Origin: Paenibacillus turicensis
Lineage (GTDB): Bacteria > Bacillota > Bacilli > Paenibacillales > Paenibacillaceae
Length of the DNA: 64,000 nt
Assembly: GCF_017873435.1 (NCBI RefSeq)
Contig: NZ_JAGGKG010000006.1
Span: 152,482-216,481 of the forward strand
Direction of reading: 5' to 3'
Shown: positions 26,201 to 36,096 of the stretch, in pieces
How positions within the stretch are numbered: the first letter of the stretch is position 1
How the letters are laid out: every line of letters begins with the position of its first letter
Notes under the pieces: generated by a model
What the model saw: the letters and a program-made list of their open reading frames with translations, nothing else
The model's database searches: none
Told to the model about the DNA's origin: nothing
Program-made: the position numbers and the translations under genes

Positions 26201-28936
26201 TCATTGCTTCGTAATGATTATCCAGCTAATTTGTGGATCAGAATGAGACGTAGGTGCATGAGGGGAACGACGTACTGTCACCTCTAAATCCTCATTGTCA
26301 TTTACATGCTTGTTAAATTGAAGGACATCTTTTGCATTAGTAAAGGTATACCCTTCTTTTACAATGCTGTTATTGATCACAATATCTGCAATCCGGTTTC
26401 CTTTAGAGGAGGAGTACCACGGATCATGAAGTCCCACATAAATTGTGTAATCCCCTTGCTCAATAGCAAAACGGTAGCTGAGATCATCACCGGAATTCCC
26501 TTTTAAATAACGTAACGCTGTAAATAAATCACCTGAATCACTGCCAGCCGTATTTGTACCATTCCCTATATAACCCCAGTTTTTTCCTTGGGCTGGTTGA
26601 TAAGCCTGATCAGGCTGATTCGCATTTTGTAAAAGGTCTTTCTCCATTTTAGATAACCATGTTGTATAATGCTCTGTCATCGCTCCCCCTGCATTCACAA
26701 AATACACCACATTGTCTGGAATAACATCTAAGTTAAATGAAATTTCTCTTCCGGAAAGCTCTGGTAACACCCCCGTAATGACTAAACGATCAGGCTTGCT
26801 AAAGTCTGCGGAGTTAAGTTGCCAATTGACGCTAGTCTGTTTAACTTGGCCGTTTGATGTCTGCACCTCCAGAAATGTAGGCAATTGCGGTACTTCATCA
26901 ACAGACGTTGTTGTTGGCAATGGGGTAACGACTTTGATGCGATCCATTTTATCTAGCAGCGATAAATCCCACTCATCTACCCATTTTAAAGCAATTTGGT
27001 CATCTTGCTGAAGCTCAATGGGCAGCCAGACATAACGAGAGTCCTTTAAATCGCCTTCCTTCCAGCGGTCCCCCATGTATATAAACTTGCCGTTTTCAGG
27101 ATCAACTGGAATGACAAATGTACTTTGCGAATCAAAGGTTGTTGATGCCTTTTGACCTACAGCAGGATCACGCATCGGCTTCCATGGTCCAAAAATATGA
27201 TCTGCAACCGTATAACGTGCTGGATTAGGTGCCCAGCCTGTTGCGCCTGAGGTAATCAAATAATATTTCCCATCGTATTTAAACATCGCTGGTGCTTCCC
27301 GTTGTGCTCCTGGAAATACACGTACATAATCGACACCATACTCTGCTTGATAGGTGGCATCGCGCTCTTTTTTGCCCTCTTTATGCCAACCTACTACATC
27401 GGTATATTCTTCATTCAGCTTAGAAATATAAATTGTCATATTTTCTTCACTGGAATAAATCAAATAAGCAGTCCCATCATCATCCTTAAACAATGTCATA
27501 TCCCTAGCCATCCCAGGTTGATTAGGTTGACCGTTATATTCCGCTCCAGGTGGTACACGATCCATTCGTTCACTCTTGCCATATACAAACGGACCTGTTG
27601 GAGAATCACTTAACGCATACCCTGCTTCTGCTTTGGCATAGTTAGCTGTCGAGGTTGTACTTGGTCCATCCGTGTGGAGCCACATCACGTACTTGCCTGT
27701 GCTGTCATTGTAGATCACCTTTGGTCTTTCTAACACTCTTGTACTTCCAATATCATTAAATATGTCTGCTCGATCATTCCGACCTGCATATAACTGTGAA
27801 ATGAGTGGATCATTATCAAATTGCTCCATGGACTCAATTGCGGTTAATGCGAGCCCTTCATCCTTCCAATTATACAAATCTTGTGAGCTGTAGACATGGA
27901 TACCTTTGGTTGGTGAATAGCCATACGTTTTATCCTCACCATACCAATAATACGTTGAGGTGTTCTCATCATACAAAATGCCGCCACCATGGGCTTGAAT
28001 CGGTACCCCATTCGTGTCCTTCCATACTTCTCCTGGTTTAAAGGAGGAATAGGTTTGAATGGCTTCAAGTGCAGAGATTGCTTGATCTAGCTTGCTTTTC
28101 CAATTGTGTAGTTCATTTTGTAGTGTAAGCTCGGCTTGTTGTTCATCGTTGATGCTATTAAGAAACTGTTGAGCCTGTGAGATAACATCCTGTAGCGTAG
28201 CGATGCTGCTGTTTGTGTATTGTGGATCAGAGGTATACTGCTCTGCGGTAAGTAAGCTTGCTTGTAGGTCTTGAATCTTCATAATATCAGGACTGCTAAT
28301 TATAATGTAATTAATGAGTGGGTCATTCCAGCGATGAATGTCCCCACCTTGTGGGCCTTGAATTGCGATGTTTAACATCCCATCTGCCACTTCAAGGCTG
28401 CGGTACGTAAATTGTGTTAATGTTTCTGATCCTATCGCATAATTACCGCCTGCAAGGTTTTTTCCTTCTGCGATAATATTAACGTCTCTGCCACTCCAGG
28501 GATTGTAGAAGCCAAATGTAACATCGTAGTTGCCATGCGGTAATTCAAAATCATAATCAATACTTTTATCTGGACGTTGACTTCCATTATAATAACGTAA
28601 CGAACCAAGCTTTGTACTATCTTCACTCGTATACACAGCTGTGGTTGTGGTTTTAAGTCCCCACATTTTACCTGTTGTTGGATCAGCTCCATAAGGCTGT
28701 TCTGTTGAGCTTGCGTATAATCCTAATTGCTCTCCTTCCTTAACCACGGTTGGCGTAGGATCTCCCGCATTAACAAAATAATAAATCTCAGATTGTGGTG
28801 ATTGGGTGGGATTATTTTCCTTGCTTTCTGCAGCATGACCTACTTGGAAGCCGAAAGGAAAAGACAAACTCAACATAAGGGTGCTTACTAAAAAATGGCG
28901 AAATCCTCTTGATCGACGCTTACGTAAACTGAACAT
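26201..28936 (-). CDS. Secreted GH43-like glycosidase with malectin-like domains
   Basis: A 911-residue exported enzyme. Signal peptide 1-36 (FLVSTLMLSLSFPFGF core, cut after GHAAES). Domains: malectin-like carbohydrate-binding domain (about 52-215, IYYFVNAGDPTP), helical FIVAR-like spacer (220-295), a five-bladed GH43-type catalytic domain (about 300-640), a small Ig-like domain (about 655-718) and a second malectin-like domain (722-911, VVYFVNAGGA). The GH43 part has HGGGILYDENTSTYYWYGED, RDMTLFKDDDGTAYLIYSSEE and REAPAMFKYDGKYYL, consistent with the galactan-active GH43_24-like branch. Probably degrades plant-type galactan side chains. No wall anchor. It lies downstream of the adhesin gene on the same strand, separated by a terminator. 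Confidence 0.85.
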   Translation of the reverse strand: MFSLRKRRSRGFRHFLVSTLMLSLSFPFGFQVGHAAESKENNPTQSPQSEIYYFVNAGDPTPTVVKEGEQLGLYASSTEQPYGADPTTGKMWGLKTTTTAVYTSEDSTKLGSLRYYNGSQRPDKSIDYDFELPHGNYDVTFGFYNPWSGRDVNIIAEGKNLAGGNYAIGSETLTQFTYRSLEVADGMLNIAIQGPQGGDIHRWNDPLINYIIISSPDIMKIQDLQASLLTAEQYTSDPQYTNSSIATLQDVISQAQQFLNSINDEQQAELTLQNELHNWKSKLDQAISALEAIQTYSSFKPGEVWKDTNGVPIQAHGGGILYDENTSTYYWYGEDKTYGYSPTKGIHVYSSQDLYNWKDEGLALTAIESMEQFDNDPLISQLYAGRNDRADIFNDIGSTRVLERPKVIYNDSTGKYVMWLHTDGPSTTSTANYAKAEAGYALSDSPTGPFVYGKSERMDRVPPGAEYNGQPNQPGMARDMTLFKDDDGTAYLIYSSEENMTIYISKLNEEYTDVVGWHKEGKKERDATYQAEYGVDYVRVFPGAQREAPAMFKYDGKYYLITSGATGWAPNPARYTVADHIFGPWKPMRDPAVGQKASTTFDSQSTFVIPVDPENGKFIYMGDRWKEGDLKDSRYVWLPIELQQDDQIALKWVDEWDLSLLDKMDRIKVVTPLPTTTSVDEVPQLPTFLEVQTSNGQVKQTSVNWQLNSADFSKPDRLVITGVLPELSGREISFNLDVIPDNVVYFVNAGGAMTEHYTTWLSKMEKDLLQNANQPDQAYQPAQGKNWGYIGNGTNTAGSDSGDLFTALRYLKGNSGDDLSYRFAIEQGDYTIYVGLHDPWYSSSKGNRIADIVINNSIVKEGYTFTNAKDVLQFNKHVNDNEDLEVTVRRSPHAPTSHSDPQISWIIITKQ

Positions 28937-29121
28937 AACTAAATCAAACCTCCCATCAATTATAATTTACCATTCAAATTTAAATGGATATATTACCCAT
29001 ATTCATACTAACGATAAGCTCATCTCCTATGCAATTGTACAAATATGTAATTGGTGAACTATTATAACTTCCATGAAGTGAAGTATTTGGACATATATGT
29101 ATTTTCTGTGCTTAAACAACG

Positions 29122-29169
29122 AAAAAACAGCCATACCTGAGTTGCTTTAGCAGCCAGATATGACTGTTT
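29122..29169 (-). terminator. Terminator of the LPXTG adhesin gene
   Basis: Minus-strand AAACAGTCATATCTGG pairs imperfectly with CTCAGGTATGGCTGTTT around a short loop and is followed by a T-run, 28 bases after the stop. Confidence 0.8.
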
Positions 29170-29196
29170 AATGATACATTAAGTCCATTAATGCAT

Positions 29197-32100
29197 TTAG
29201 TTCATCGTTTGTTTTCTTTTACGTACATATAAGGCAATCCCCGACAAGATCATTGCTCCTCCAAGAAGCTGGATTGGTAATGAGCTATTTTCACCTGTTT
29301 GTGGAAGGGTGCCTGTTGAAGATGGGTTTGATCCTGAACCATCCCCTGTTACTCCACCTAAAGGAATCACATCTACGTCGATAGTAAGGAATTCCTCTTG
29401 TCCTTCTTCATTTTGAATAGAAATCGTAAATGAATCTTTACCTTCAAACTTTTTGTTTGGCGTGTAGGTCCAGTTTCCATTTTTATCGATAGTTACTTTT
29501 CCGTTTTTTGGTTTTTCCGAAACCTTAGGCGTTGTATTCTCTGGAACCTTTACCTTCCCACTCACTGGCGTTTTCTTAGGCGTTTTTACTTCCTCTTTTT
29601 TGGGAGGATTGTTATTTTCTTTGTCCGGTGTGTTAGGTTCGTTTGGTTTTGGCTGCTCAGGTTGTTCCTCACCTGGTCCGTTAGGCTTTTCTGGGTCTGG
29701 CTTTTGTGGCACATTAGGCACGGGAGGTGTGCTACCACCATCTGGACCACTTGGCGTTCCACCGCCACCTCCACCTACATATCTTTCATTCGCAATGGTT
29801 ACTTTTATTTCCTTGTCCTTCACAACCTCAATTGGCGTTAAAGTGTTTTGAAGTACATAACCAACTGGCGCTTGAATTTCCTGCAAATAATATTTCCCAG
29901 GTCTAAGCTTAAATAAAGCTTGCCCCGTAGTATCTGTCGTTACTTGATCCACTGCCTTGCCCGAGCTGTCCTTTAGAATTGCTTTATTTTCGTCTAAAAT
30001 TCTAAAGATTGCATTTGCTAATTTGCGCTCAGGACGGTTCGCTTCAATTTTGGATAGGATCACTGTACCTGGAATTTGCTCGTTCGTGACCTCAACGTTA
30101 ACCGTCACACCTTCCTCCACAATTTCAAAATTACGTGGGGCTGGATCTAGAACATAATCAGGATGACTGCTAACCTCAACAAATTGATATTGACCTGCTG
30201 GAAGATTAGCGACTGTAATCTGTCCCTCAGCATCTGTGGTTAGGTTGTCTTGAATTAACTCACCTGACTCAGTTTGAAGCTTAAATATAACGTCTGCTAA
30301 CGGTGTTTTCGTTAATGCATCCCGCTTTATAAGCTTAACTGCTCCAACATTAATTTCATTTACAGCCTGAATCTGCTGTGTCGCACTTTGGTTTTCATCT
30401 ACTGTAAACAAAATTGGTGTGGCATCAAGCTTGTAGCCATGTGGTGCTACGGTTTCAATTAGGCGGTAATGCCCTCCCTTTTGCAAATTGCTATAAGAAA
30501 TTGTACCGTCATGTAATGTAACCATATCTCTATAATCTACAACGTCTTCATATTCTCCTTGTGCATTACGTAGTTGAAGCTTATAATGCGCACCTTCTAA
30601 CACTTTATCTGTCTTATCTTTGTCCACTTTAGTCAGTTGTACATCCCATACTCCTTTGACGTTTTTCACTTCAATCGTATGGTTACTGCTACTAAATGAA
30701 ATCACTTTACCTGTTTTATATTCAAGATCAAACAAATAACCTACAGGTGCAGATAACTCCTTAAGCATATATTCCTTATGCTTGATGTTACTAAATACAG
30801 CTAGACCTGCTTCATTTGTCTCTGCCGTTTGAATTAATGTTTTGCCTGTTTTATCATAAAGGCCAAATGTAGCACCCTTGAGCTTCACATCAGGGGAAGC
30901 TGCATCTACCTTAACGATCGTTAAATCGCCCTTTGAAGTCGTTCCCCCACCAGAAGCACCTGAGAAAATGACTTTAATGCTTTTATCCTGTGACTTATCT
31001 ACAACACCAGAGGATTGACCCGCAAATTTCGCTTCGTTCGTAATATCCTCTCCATGATCTGCATTGATAAAGGATTGATATTCTACGATCAACGCGCGAT
31101 CAATCGCATCAGTAAAGGTTATTATGAACTGGTTATTTTCTATCTCTAATTTATATTGTTCTGGGTCTAGCTCTCCTGCTTTGGTTAAATCATTTACATT
31201 TGTTTTGTAAACTTTAAAGGAATCCTTCACCAAAATTTGATTGCTAGAAAGAGTATCTGTGAGCTTCGCCCCTGCCTCAATATGGGATTGGCTACGGTTT
31301 ACATGTACTGTCCAATAAGCAAAATCTTGATTTTCACCGCTACCCTGTAACCCCGTTTTCATAATGTATTCGCCACCATGTGGGGGTGCTACTGTCGAGG
31401 TAAGCTTCGATAAATCGATTGGATTATCCCCATCTCTTAACGTCGCTTGATTGGAATACTGTTCTACGACAGGATGATTAACAAGGCTAGTTTTATACGT
31501 AATGCGATAAGCTTTATTGATTGGATTAGCAAACTTGAGCTCAAATCCGTTGATTTGTTCCCCTTGCTTCGTCTCTACAACGGTATAATCAATACCTTCC
31601 TGTAGCTGATCTTTTTGAACAACACCATTCACGCCTCCACTCAGCTCTAGCTCATGAACAGTGAGTCGATTTTTATCAAAGGTTTGCTCTCCTGTAAACT
31701 GATCGCGTACAACTGCCTGCTCAATTGGATGCAGATTGTAGTTAATATCTATTGTCCACGTAATTTCCTTGGAAGCACGATCATATACACCCGTTTTATT
31801 TCCGTTGTTTTGTGTATAGTTATCAGGGTTAATTTTAGCCTCCTTTTCAATAGGGACTTGCGCCTTGCTGTTCTCCTCCCAATCTAGCTTTGCCGTATTC
31901 GTATATCCTTTCGTATTTAGCTTAGGATCAAAGGAGGTTTGATACATAATGTTATGACTTGCTGTTACAGGTTGATTAAAGGTAATAATAAAGCCTTGAT
32001 TATATTCTAAGCCTGAACGCTTAGAAACAGTATAATCTTCACCTTCGGTTAACCCACTGATGACAAGACTATCAGGTAAAAATTGCATATGCTGATCTAA

Positions 32101-33861
32101 GTCGAAATGGTCAGTAATCACAACATTGTCCATAACCTTCTCATCTTGGTTTAGACTCATGTTCCATGTTATTTTTTTAGAATTATAGTTTACATTTCCT
32201 GACGTTTTGTTAAAAATAACCTGCTGTAGGGTATGACTTGCATGCTCCGTTAGCCCACCATGCATAGTCACTTCATTTTCAACTCTAACCCCTTCAGCGT
32301 ACACACGAGGAATGGATTTGGTTTTATACTTAATTTCGTAAGCTTCACTAATGTCTTTTGTGAAATTCAATTTAAAACCTGTTGCTGTTTTAACAACTTG
32401 ATAATCCTCGCCTTTAACCATCGGCTGTGGGTTAGTTCCTGCTCCATTATTGGCAATGGTAACTTTGTTCACTACAAAGGAGTTTTCAAGTAGCTCATAA
32501 TTTTCGGTATCAAAGTGATCTTCGATCCAAGCGTCCCCTTGACTAAAGAAGCGCTCATTAAAGTTATAGTTAACTTTCCAGCCCATCGTTTGTGAATTGG
32601 CATCGTAACCATCAGCTAGCTTTTCCAAAGGCTTACTATATTTCACTTGCACTGTCGCTTGTGTCTGCATCAATTCAGACCCTTCACTTGTCCCAGTTAC
32701 TCTTGCCTTGTTCGTATAACTTGAAATAGAAGTATCCGTAATGGGTGTTGTATACTTCACACGATATGCATCTGAAATATTGCCAAAGGCAATTTCAAAA
32801 TTCCCTGTTGTTGCCGAAGGTGTGTAGCTGGAAGTTACGTCTTCACCTTCAGTAACACTCCCATTTAAACTCACATTTAATTTGTAAATTTTCAAATTTT
32901 CTAATGTAAGATGATGAGGTAATTCATCATGCAGTACTGCATTTGCAATCGTTTGCTCCGCCTTATTAAAATCAATTACCCAGCTCATTTCAGTTGGATT
33001 CATCGTTTTGTTAGACGTTGCTGTTTTTGTCATGGGTGCCCCATTCACTTTAAAATGAACTGGAATTGTATATAATGTCTCTTCCTCGACTAAAAATTTT
33101 AATTCCTGCTTGGTGCTTTCAGAGGAATTTGAACGTTTAAATTCCCGCCATACATGAAATGTGCCATTATTCACCTCAGCACCCTCATTAATTTCTTCAT
33201 TAAATGTAAAGGTAACAAGTCCATCCGCACTAATTCTAAATGTGCCTACATCACCCGCTAGTTCTGGTTCATCTTGTCCTCCTGATGGAATGGGTGCTGC
33301 CAACTCAAATTGCTGCGGAAGCTGAAAAGAGAACGTTGAACCTGCTTGATATGGATGTCCTCCCTCTAAATGCCAATTCATATCAATTTGTACGCGTGAA
33401 CCTTGGTCAACAGGAATCTCTGTGATAGATTGACCCGCATCGTTAGTGATAGTAAGACTATCTACCTTAAAATGCTCTGTTGTAATCGGTAAAGCATTTG
33501 AAATAGGATCCTCTGCATTAGATAATTGTTGTTGCGACTGCTCCTCTTCTTCTGGAAGTGCCTCAGTGAGATCACTATTCCCCTCGGTATTCTCAACAGC
33601 TTCATTATTTTCATTGTTCTGAGCATTCTCAGTCTCACTATTTGGGCTGTTCTCTACATTGTTAGTCTCGCTATTCTGGTTGTCATCTGCATTGTCGCTA
33701 CTCTCGTTGCTCTCATTATGCTGAGTACTTTCATTATTCATTTCTATCTGATTCTGATGATCTACCACATCTTCTGCGCTCACCAATGAAGAAGGCCATA
33801 TCGTATTTATTAGCAATAACAAAATTACACCAATAAATACCGATTTTTTGCGCTTATTCAT
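29197..33861 (-). CDS. LPXTG-anchored multidomain adhesin (Cna/SpaA type)
   Basis: A ~1,554-residue cell-wall adhesin. Signal peptide (VFIGVILLLLINTIWPSSLVSA) is followed by an acidic Asn/Glu/Ser-rich stalk (about 32-120). Then come six or so collagen-binding-A-like beta-sandwich repeats, each with a variant of ITWTIDINYNLHPIEQAVVRD and a YTNTA/YSNQA closing motif (about 130-960). Four SpaA/CnaB domains follow (about 980-1350: LTIVKVDAASPDVKLKGATFGLYD, LIKRDALTKTPLADVIFKL and others), with likely isopeptide Lys/Asn/Glu. Then a Pro-rich wall-spanning region, a cadherin-like tandem segment (GNWTYTPNKKFEGKDSFTI) and the sortase signal LPQTGE with hydrophobic tail and RKRK. ATG at 33861 is preferred over GTG at 33867. 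No sortase gene in the window. Confidence 0.92.
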   Translation of the reverse strand: MNKRKKSVFIGVILLLLINTIWPSSLVSAEDVVDHQNQIEMNNESTQHNESNESSDNADDNQNSETNNVENSPNSETENAQNNENNEAVENTEGNSDLTEALPEEEEQSQQQLSNAEDPISNALPITTEHFKVDSLTITNDAGQSITEIPVDQGSRVQIDMNWHLEGGHPYQAGSTFSFQLPQQFELAAPIPSGGQDEPELAGDVGTFRISADGLVTFTFNEEINEGAEVNNGTFHVWREFKRSNSSESTKQELKFLVEEETLYTIPVHFKVNGAPMTKTATSNKTMNPTEMSWVIDFNKAEQTIANAVLHDELPHHLTLENLKIYKLNVSLNGSVTEGEDVTSSYTPSATTGNFEIAFGNISDAYRVKYTTPITDTSISSYTNKARVTGTSEGSELMQTQATVQVKYSKPLEKLADGYDANSQTMGWKVNYNFNERFFSQGDAWIEDHFDTENYELLENSFVVNKVTIANNGAGTNPQPMVKGEDYQVVKTATGFKLNFTKDISEAYEIKYKTKSIPRVYAEGVRVENEVTMHGGLTEHASHTLQQVIFNKTSGNVNYNSKKITWNMSLNQDEKVMDNVVITDHFDLDQHMQFLPDSLVISGLTEGEDYTVSKRSGLEYNQGFIITFNQPVTASHNIMYQTSFDPKLNTKGYTNTAKLDWEENSKAQVPIEKEAKINPDNYTQNNGNKTGVYDRASKEITWTIDINYNLHPIEQAVVRDQFTGEQTFDKNRLTVHELELSGGVNGVVQKDQLQEGIDYTVVETKQGEQINGFELKFANPINKAYRITYKTSLVNHPVVEQYSNQATLRDGDNPIDLSKLTSTVAPPHGGEYIMKTGLQGSGENQDFAYWTVHVNRSQSHIEAGAKLTDTLSSNQILVKDSFKVYKTNVNDLTKAGELDPEQYKLEIENNQFIITFTDAIDRALIVEYQSFINADHGEDITNEAKFAGQSSGVVDKSQDKSIKVIFSGASGGGTTSKGDLTIVKVDAASPDVKLKGATFGLYDKTGKTLIQTAETNEAGLAVFSNIKHKEYMLKELSAPVGYLFDLEYKTGKVISFSSSNHTIEVKNVKGVWDVQLTKVDKDKTDKVLEGAHYKLQLRNAQGEYEDVVDYRDMVTLHDGTISYSNLQKGGHYRLIETVAPHGYKLDATPILFTVDENQSATQQIQAVNEINVGAVKLIKRDALTKTPLADVIFKLQTESGELIQDNLTTDAEGQITVANLPAGQYQFVEVSSHPDYVLDPAPRNFEIVEEGVTVNVEVTNEQIPGTVILSKIEANRPERKLANAIFRILDENKAILKDSSGKAVDQVTTDTTGQALFKLRPGKYYLQEIQAPVGYVLQNTLTPIEVVKDKEIKVTIANERYVGGGGGGTPSGPDGGSTPPVPNVPQKPDPEKPNGPGEEQPEQPKPNEPNTPDKENNNPPKKEEVKTPKKTPVSGKVKVPENTTPKVSEKPKNGKVTIDKNGNWTYTPNKKFEGKDSFTISIQNEEGQEEFLTIDVDVIPLGGVTGDGSGSNPSSTGTLPQTGENSSLPIQLLGGAMILSGIALYVRKRKQTMN

Positions 33862-33942
33862 TTTCACCTGTCACCTCACCTCGTATTTTAAAAGAATATA
33901 AAATTTAATATAAATCAACCTACTGAATTTTTTCTGAATAAC

Positions 33943-33976
33943 ACAAAAAAGCCTCACTGCTAAAAGCAGTGAAGCT
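33943..33976 (-). terminator. Terminator of the SARP-type regulator gene
   Basis: Minus-strand GCTTCACTGCT/AGCAGTGAGGC stem with a 4-base loop is followed by TTTTTTG, 30 bases after the stop at 34006. Confidence 0.88.
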
Positions 33977-34005
33977 AGGGGCGTCTCTGAAAACTCACTC
34001 AAGGT

Positions 34006-35160
34006 TTAGGATTGACTAAAAGTGCTCCAGTTCTCATACCACGTTTTTACCTTATGACTTGGCGTAATATCAAGCAATTCACTCAATGCCTCACATAAGA
34101 GTTCATATTGTTTTTTAACCTCTGACGGATAATGGAGGATAGCATTAATTTGCATAAGTCCAAAATATCCAGCTTCCATATATGGGGTAAAATGAATCAT
34201 TTTTTGATATACTTCTATTGCTTGTGGGTACCTGGATAATGAAAAATATAATTCTGCAAGCTGATTTGCATGATTAAACCATAATAATTGAAGCCGTTCC
34301 TGTTCTAAGCTTGCCCAGCTATAAGCAGATTGCGCTAAAAAATGTCCCTGATACATATTCATGATCTCAGTATGCTGTTCTACAGTATGAGGGGTAAATG
34401 CAGGCGCCTGCTTCACCGCTATTTCCCATACTTGCACATCTATTTCAACTTCGCCCATCACCATACTGTATCCCCCTTCAACATATTTAATTTCAATAGG
34501 CATGCCTACTTCCTTGAGCACCTTACGGATCTGATAGATCGCCGTATGAAGCTGAGTGGTTGCCTTTTCCAGATTGTATTGGGGCCATAACAAATCGATG
34601 AGGACCTGCTTATTTATTACCTTATCCCGATTCAACAATAAATAGGAAAATAACTCCTGCGCCTTTAACGTTTTCCATGGAAAGAGCTGCTCCACACCAC
34701 ATTCATCCTTATAATGTAGTTTTTGAAAACAGCCAAGTCTAGGCTTTAGCATGGGATGACCGTGTCCATGAGAAATCATAGGTGAAGAAGCAATACGATT
34801 TAATGTAATATCTAACCGATTTGATGTCACTGGCTTTAGCAAATAATCGATAGCATCAATCTCAAACGCCTTAATGGCATAATCTTTATATGCTGTCGTA
34901 AAAACGATGTACATCTGAGGTTGAAGTTTAAGTAATTCATCTGCAAGCTCAAATCCATTCATTCCTGGCATTTCTATATCCAAGAAAGCTAAATGAATTG
35001 GGGTCTTCTCTGCAACTTTAATTGCCTCAGCAGGCATTAAAAACTCTCCAATTAAAGCAAGTTCCATGCCAGGTGGAGCTTGCTTCTTTAGCATGTCCTT
35101 AAGTCTAAATACCGCAAGATGCTCATCGTCGACAACTAGCACATTTAAAGTCCTATTCAT
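34006..35160 (-). CDS. SARP-type response regulator (REC + winged helix + BTAD)
   Basis: A 384-residue regulator. The receiver domain (about 4-125) has phospho-acceptor D61 in LAFLDIEMPGMNGFEL, acidic pocket DDE at 11-13 and the conserved lysine in LLKP. A Trans_reg_C winged helix (about 150-235, TTQLHTAIYQIRKVL) and a C-terminal bacterial transcriptional activation domain of TPR type (about 245-380) follow. No cognate histidine kinase adjoins it. Its neighbour is the LPXTG adhesin, which it may control; that is a positional guess. Divergent from gerE. Confidence 0.85.
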   Translation of the reverse strand: MNRTLNVLVVDDEHLAVFRLKDMLKKQAPPGMELALIGEFLMPAEAIKVAEKTPIHLAFLDIEMPGMNGFELADELLKLQPQMYIVFTTAYKDYAIKAFEIDAIDYLLKPVTSNRLDITLNRIASSPMISHGHGHPMLKPRLGCFQKLHYKDECGVEQLFPWKTLKAQELFSYLLLNRDKVINKQVLIDLLWPQYNLEKATTQLHTAIYQIRKVLKEVGMPIEIKYVEGGYSMVMGEVEIDVQVWEIAVKQAPAFTPHTVEQHTEIMNMYQGHFLAQSAYSWASLEQERLQLLWFNHANQLAELYFSLSRYPQAIEVYQKMIHFTPYMEAGYFGLMQINAILHYPSEVKKQYELLCEALSELLDITPSHKVKTWYENWSTFSQS

Positions 35161-35277
35161 TTAAGCGATCCTCCCAAGCGTAAATAAACGACAATGTTTA
35201 TAATATCATATTTTTTCTGTGGCATATCTATTTTTCCATTGTTGATATATAGAAGCCCATTTTTTTATCGTCATCGC

Positions 35278-35304
35278 ACCAATACGGTTTTTCTTTCATA
35301 ATAT
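35278..35304 (+). promoter_or_regulatory. Candidate sigma-K promoter of gerE
   Basis: GCACC (AC at 35278-35279) and CATAATAT (35297-35304) are separated by 17 bases, matching the sigma-K pattern of a -35 AC and -10 CATANNNT. In Bacillus gerE is transcribed by sigma-K in the mother cell, so position and sequence agree. Confidence 0.6.
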
Positions 35305-35367
35305 GTCTTGACTGTATCCCTTAACCTTGTTACACCACATAACCCGAGCAAGGAGGGGTGACGCATT

Positions 35368-35592
35368 TTGAAAAGCAACGAACGTAATAGTAAATTTTTG
35401 TTAACTCATCGTGAGCGCGAAGTTTTTGAACTTCTCGTACAGGATAAAACGACTCGCGACATTGCAGGCCAACTGTTTATTAGCGAAAAAACAGTAAGAA
35501 ATCACATATCTAATGTGATGCAAAAGCTCAATGTCAAAGGTCGTTCGCAAGCAGTCGTGGAGCTAATCAAGCTTGGGGAGCTAAAAATCTAG
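35368..35592 (+). CDS. gerE: GerE, late mother-cell sporulation regulator
   Basis: A 74-residue stand-alone LuxR/GerE-type HTH protein, exactly the length of Bacillus GerE. The sequence LLTHREREVFELLVQDKTT, then SEKTVRNHISNVMQKLNVKGRSQAVVELIKLGEL, contains the full four-helix DNA-binding domain. It adjusts the final sigma-K-dependent gene set, including spore coat genes. The start codon is TTG, with AAGGAGGGG upstream. The last ~90 coding bases and the terminator are repeated at 37573-37719, on the far side of an inserted block. Confidence 0.95.
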   Translation: MKSNERNSKFLLTHREREVFELLVQDKTTRDIAGQLFISEKTVRNHISNVMQKLNVKGRSQAVVELIKLGELKI

Positions 35593-35649
35593 TTATAAAC
35601 ATAAAGCCTTCTTTTCTTATTTTATTAAGGAGAGAGGGCTTTTGTTTTG
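35503..35649 (+). repeat. gerE 3'-end duplication, copy 1
   Basis: From CACAT through the gerE stop and the terminator hairpin (AAGCCTTCT/AGAGGGCTT, about 35604-35645). It is repeated in direct orientation 2,070 bases downstream with only a few differences (ATATC versus ATCTC near the start, and small changes in the terminator). It forms the left boundary of the inserted block. Confidence 0.9.
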
Positions 35650-35671
35650 TTGTTCTATAGTTTTAAAATAA

Positions 35672-35709
35672 AAACAAGCAATTACCTTTAATATCGGTAA
35701 TGCTTGTTA
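35672..35709 (-). terminator. Terminator of the retropepsin-like gene
   Basis: Minus-strand AACAAGCATTACC pairs with GGTAATTGCTTGTT (one bulge) and is followed by TTTTATTTT. It overlaps the stop codon. Confidence 0.82.
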
Positions 35710-36096
35710 ATTTCCAAGTTCAATATTCATCGTTCCAAAATTCACCTTGCACTTCGCTCTAATCATAAAATCAATACCAACAATTCCATCAAATCCATAT
35801 GGCTCTTGAATTGAACCAAGTTGAATTGGAAAATCAGTTAAATCAACGTGCTCGATACTTAGATCAGAAATATGTTGCTCATAGCAAATTTCACTTGTTC
35901 CCCCAACTCCATACATGCGTTTGGCTCGTCCATGTATAAAATCAATGTGAATATCTATTGCAGCTAATGCATCGGTATCAAAAACTGTTGCTGCACAGCC
36001 TGTATCAAATAGGATATTATCCAAAATAATAGATTTTTCATGATGGATTATGGTTAGTGAAATAATAGGTAAGCCCTGCTTTAGTTTCAGTTTCAT
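35707..36096 (-). CDS. Retropepsin-like aspartic protease domain protein
   Basis: A 129-residue single-domain protein with the aspartic protease hallmark ILFDTGCAATVFD (catalytic Asp31) and the second conserved strand GFDGIVGIDFM. This matches the retroviral-type (gag-asp) protease fold, which works as a homodimer. No signal peptide. The substrate is unknown. Its ATG overlaps the stop of the small upstream gene by four bases, so the two are a coupled pair. It is the first gene pair of the block between the two gerE 3' ends. Confidence 0.82.
   Translation of the reverse strand: MKLKLKQGLPIISLTIIHHEKSIILDNILFDTGCAATVFDTDALAAIDIHIDFIHGRAKRMYGVGGTSEICYEQHISDLSIEHVDLTDFPIQLGSIQEPYGFDGIVGIDFMIRAKCKVNFGTMNIELGN

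Noticed and set aside
29600..29851. Pro/Gly-rich plus-strand frame
   Set aside because: Antisense to the proline-rich wall region of the LPXTG adhesin; low complexity explains the open frame.
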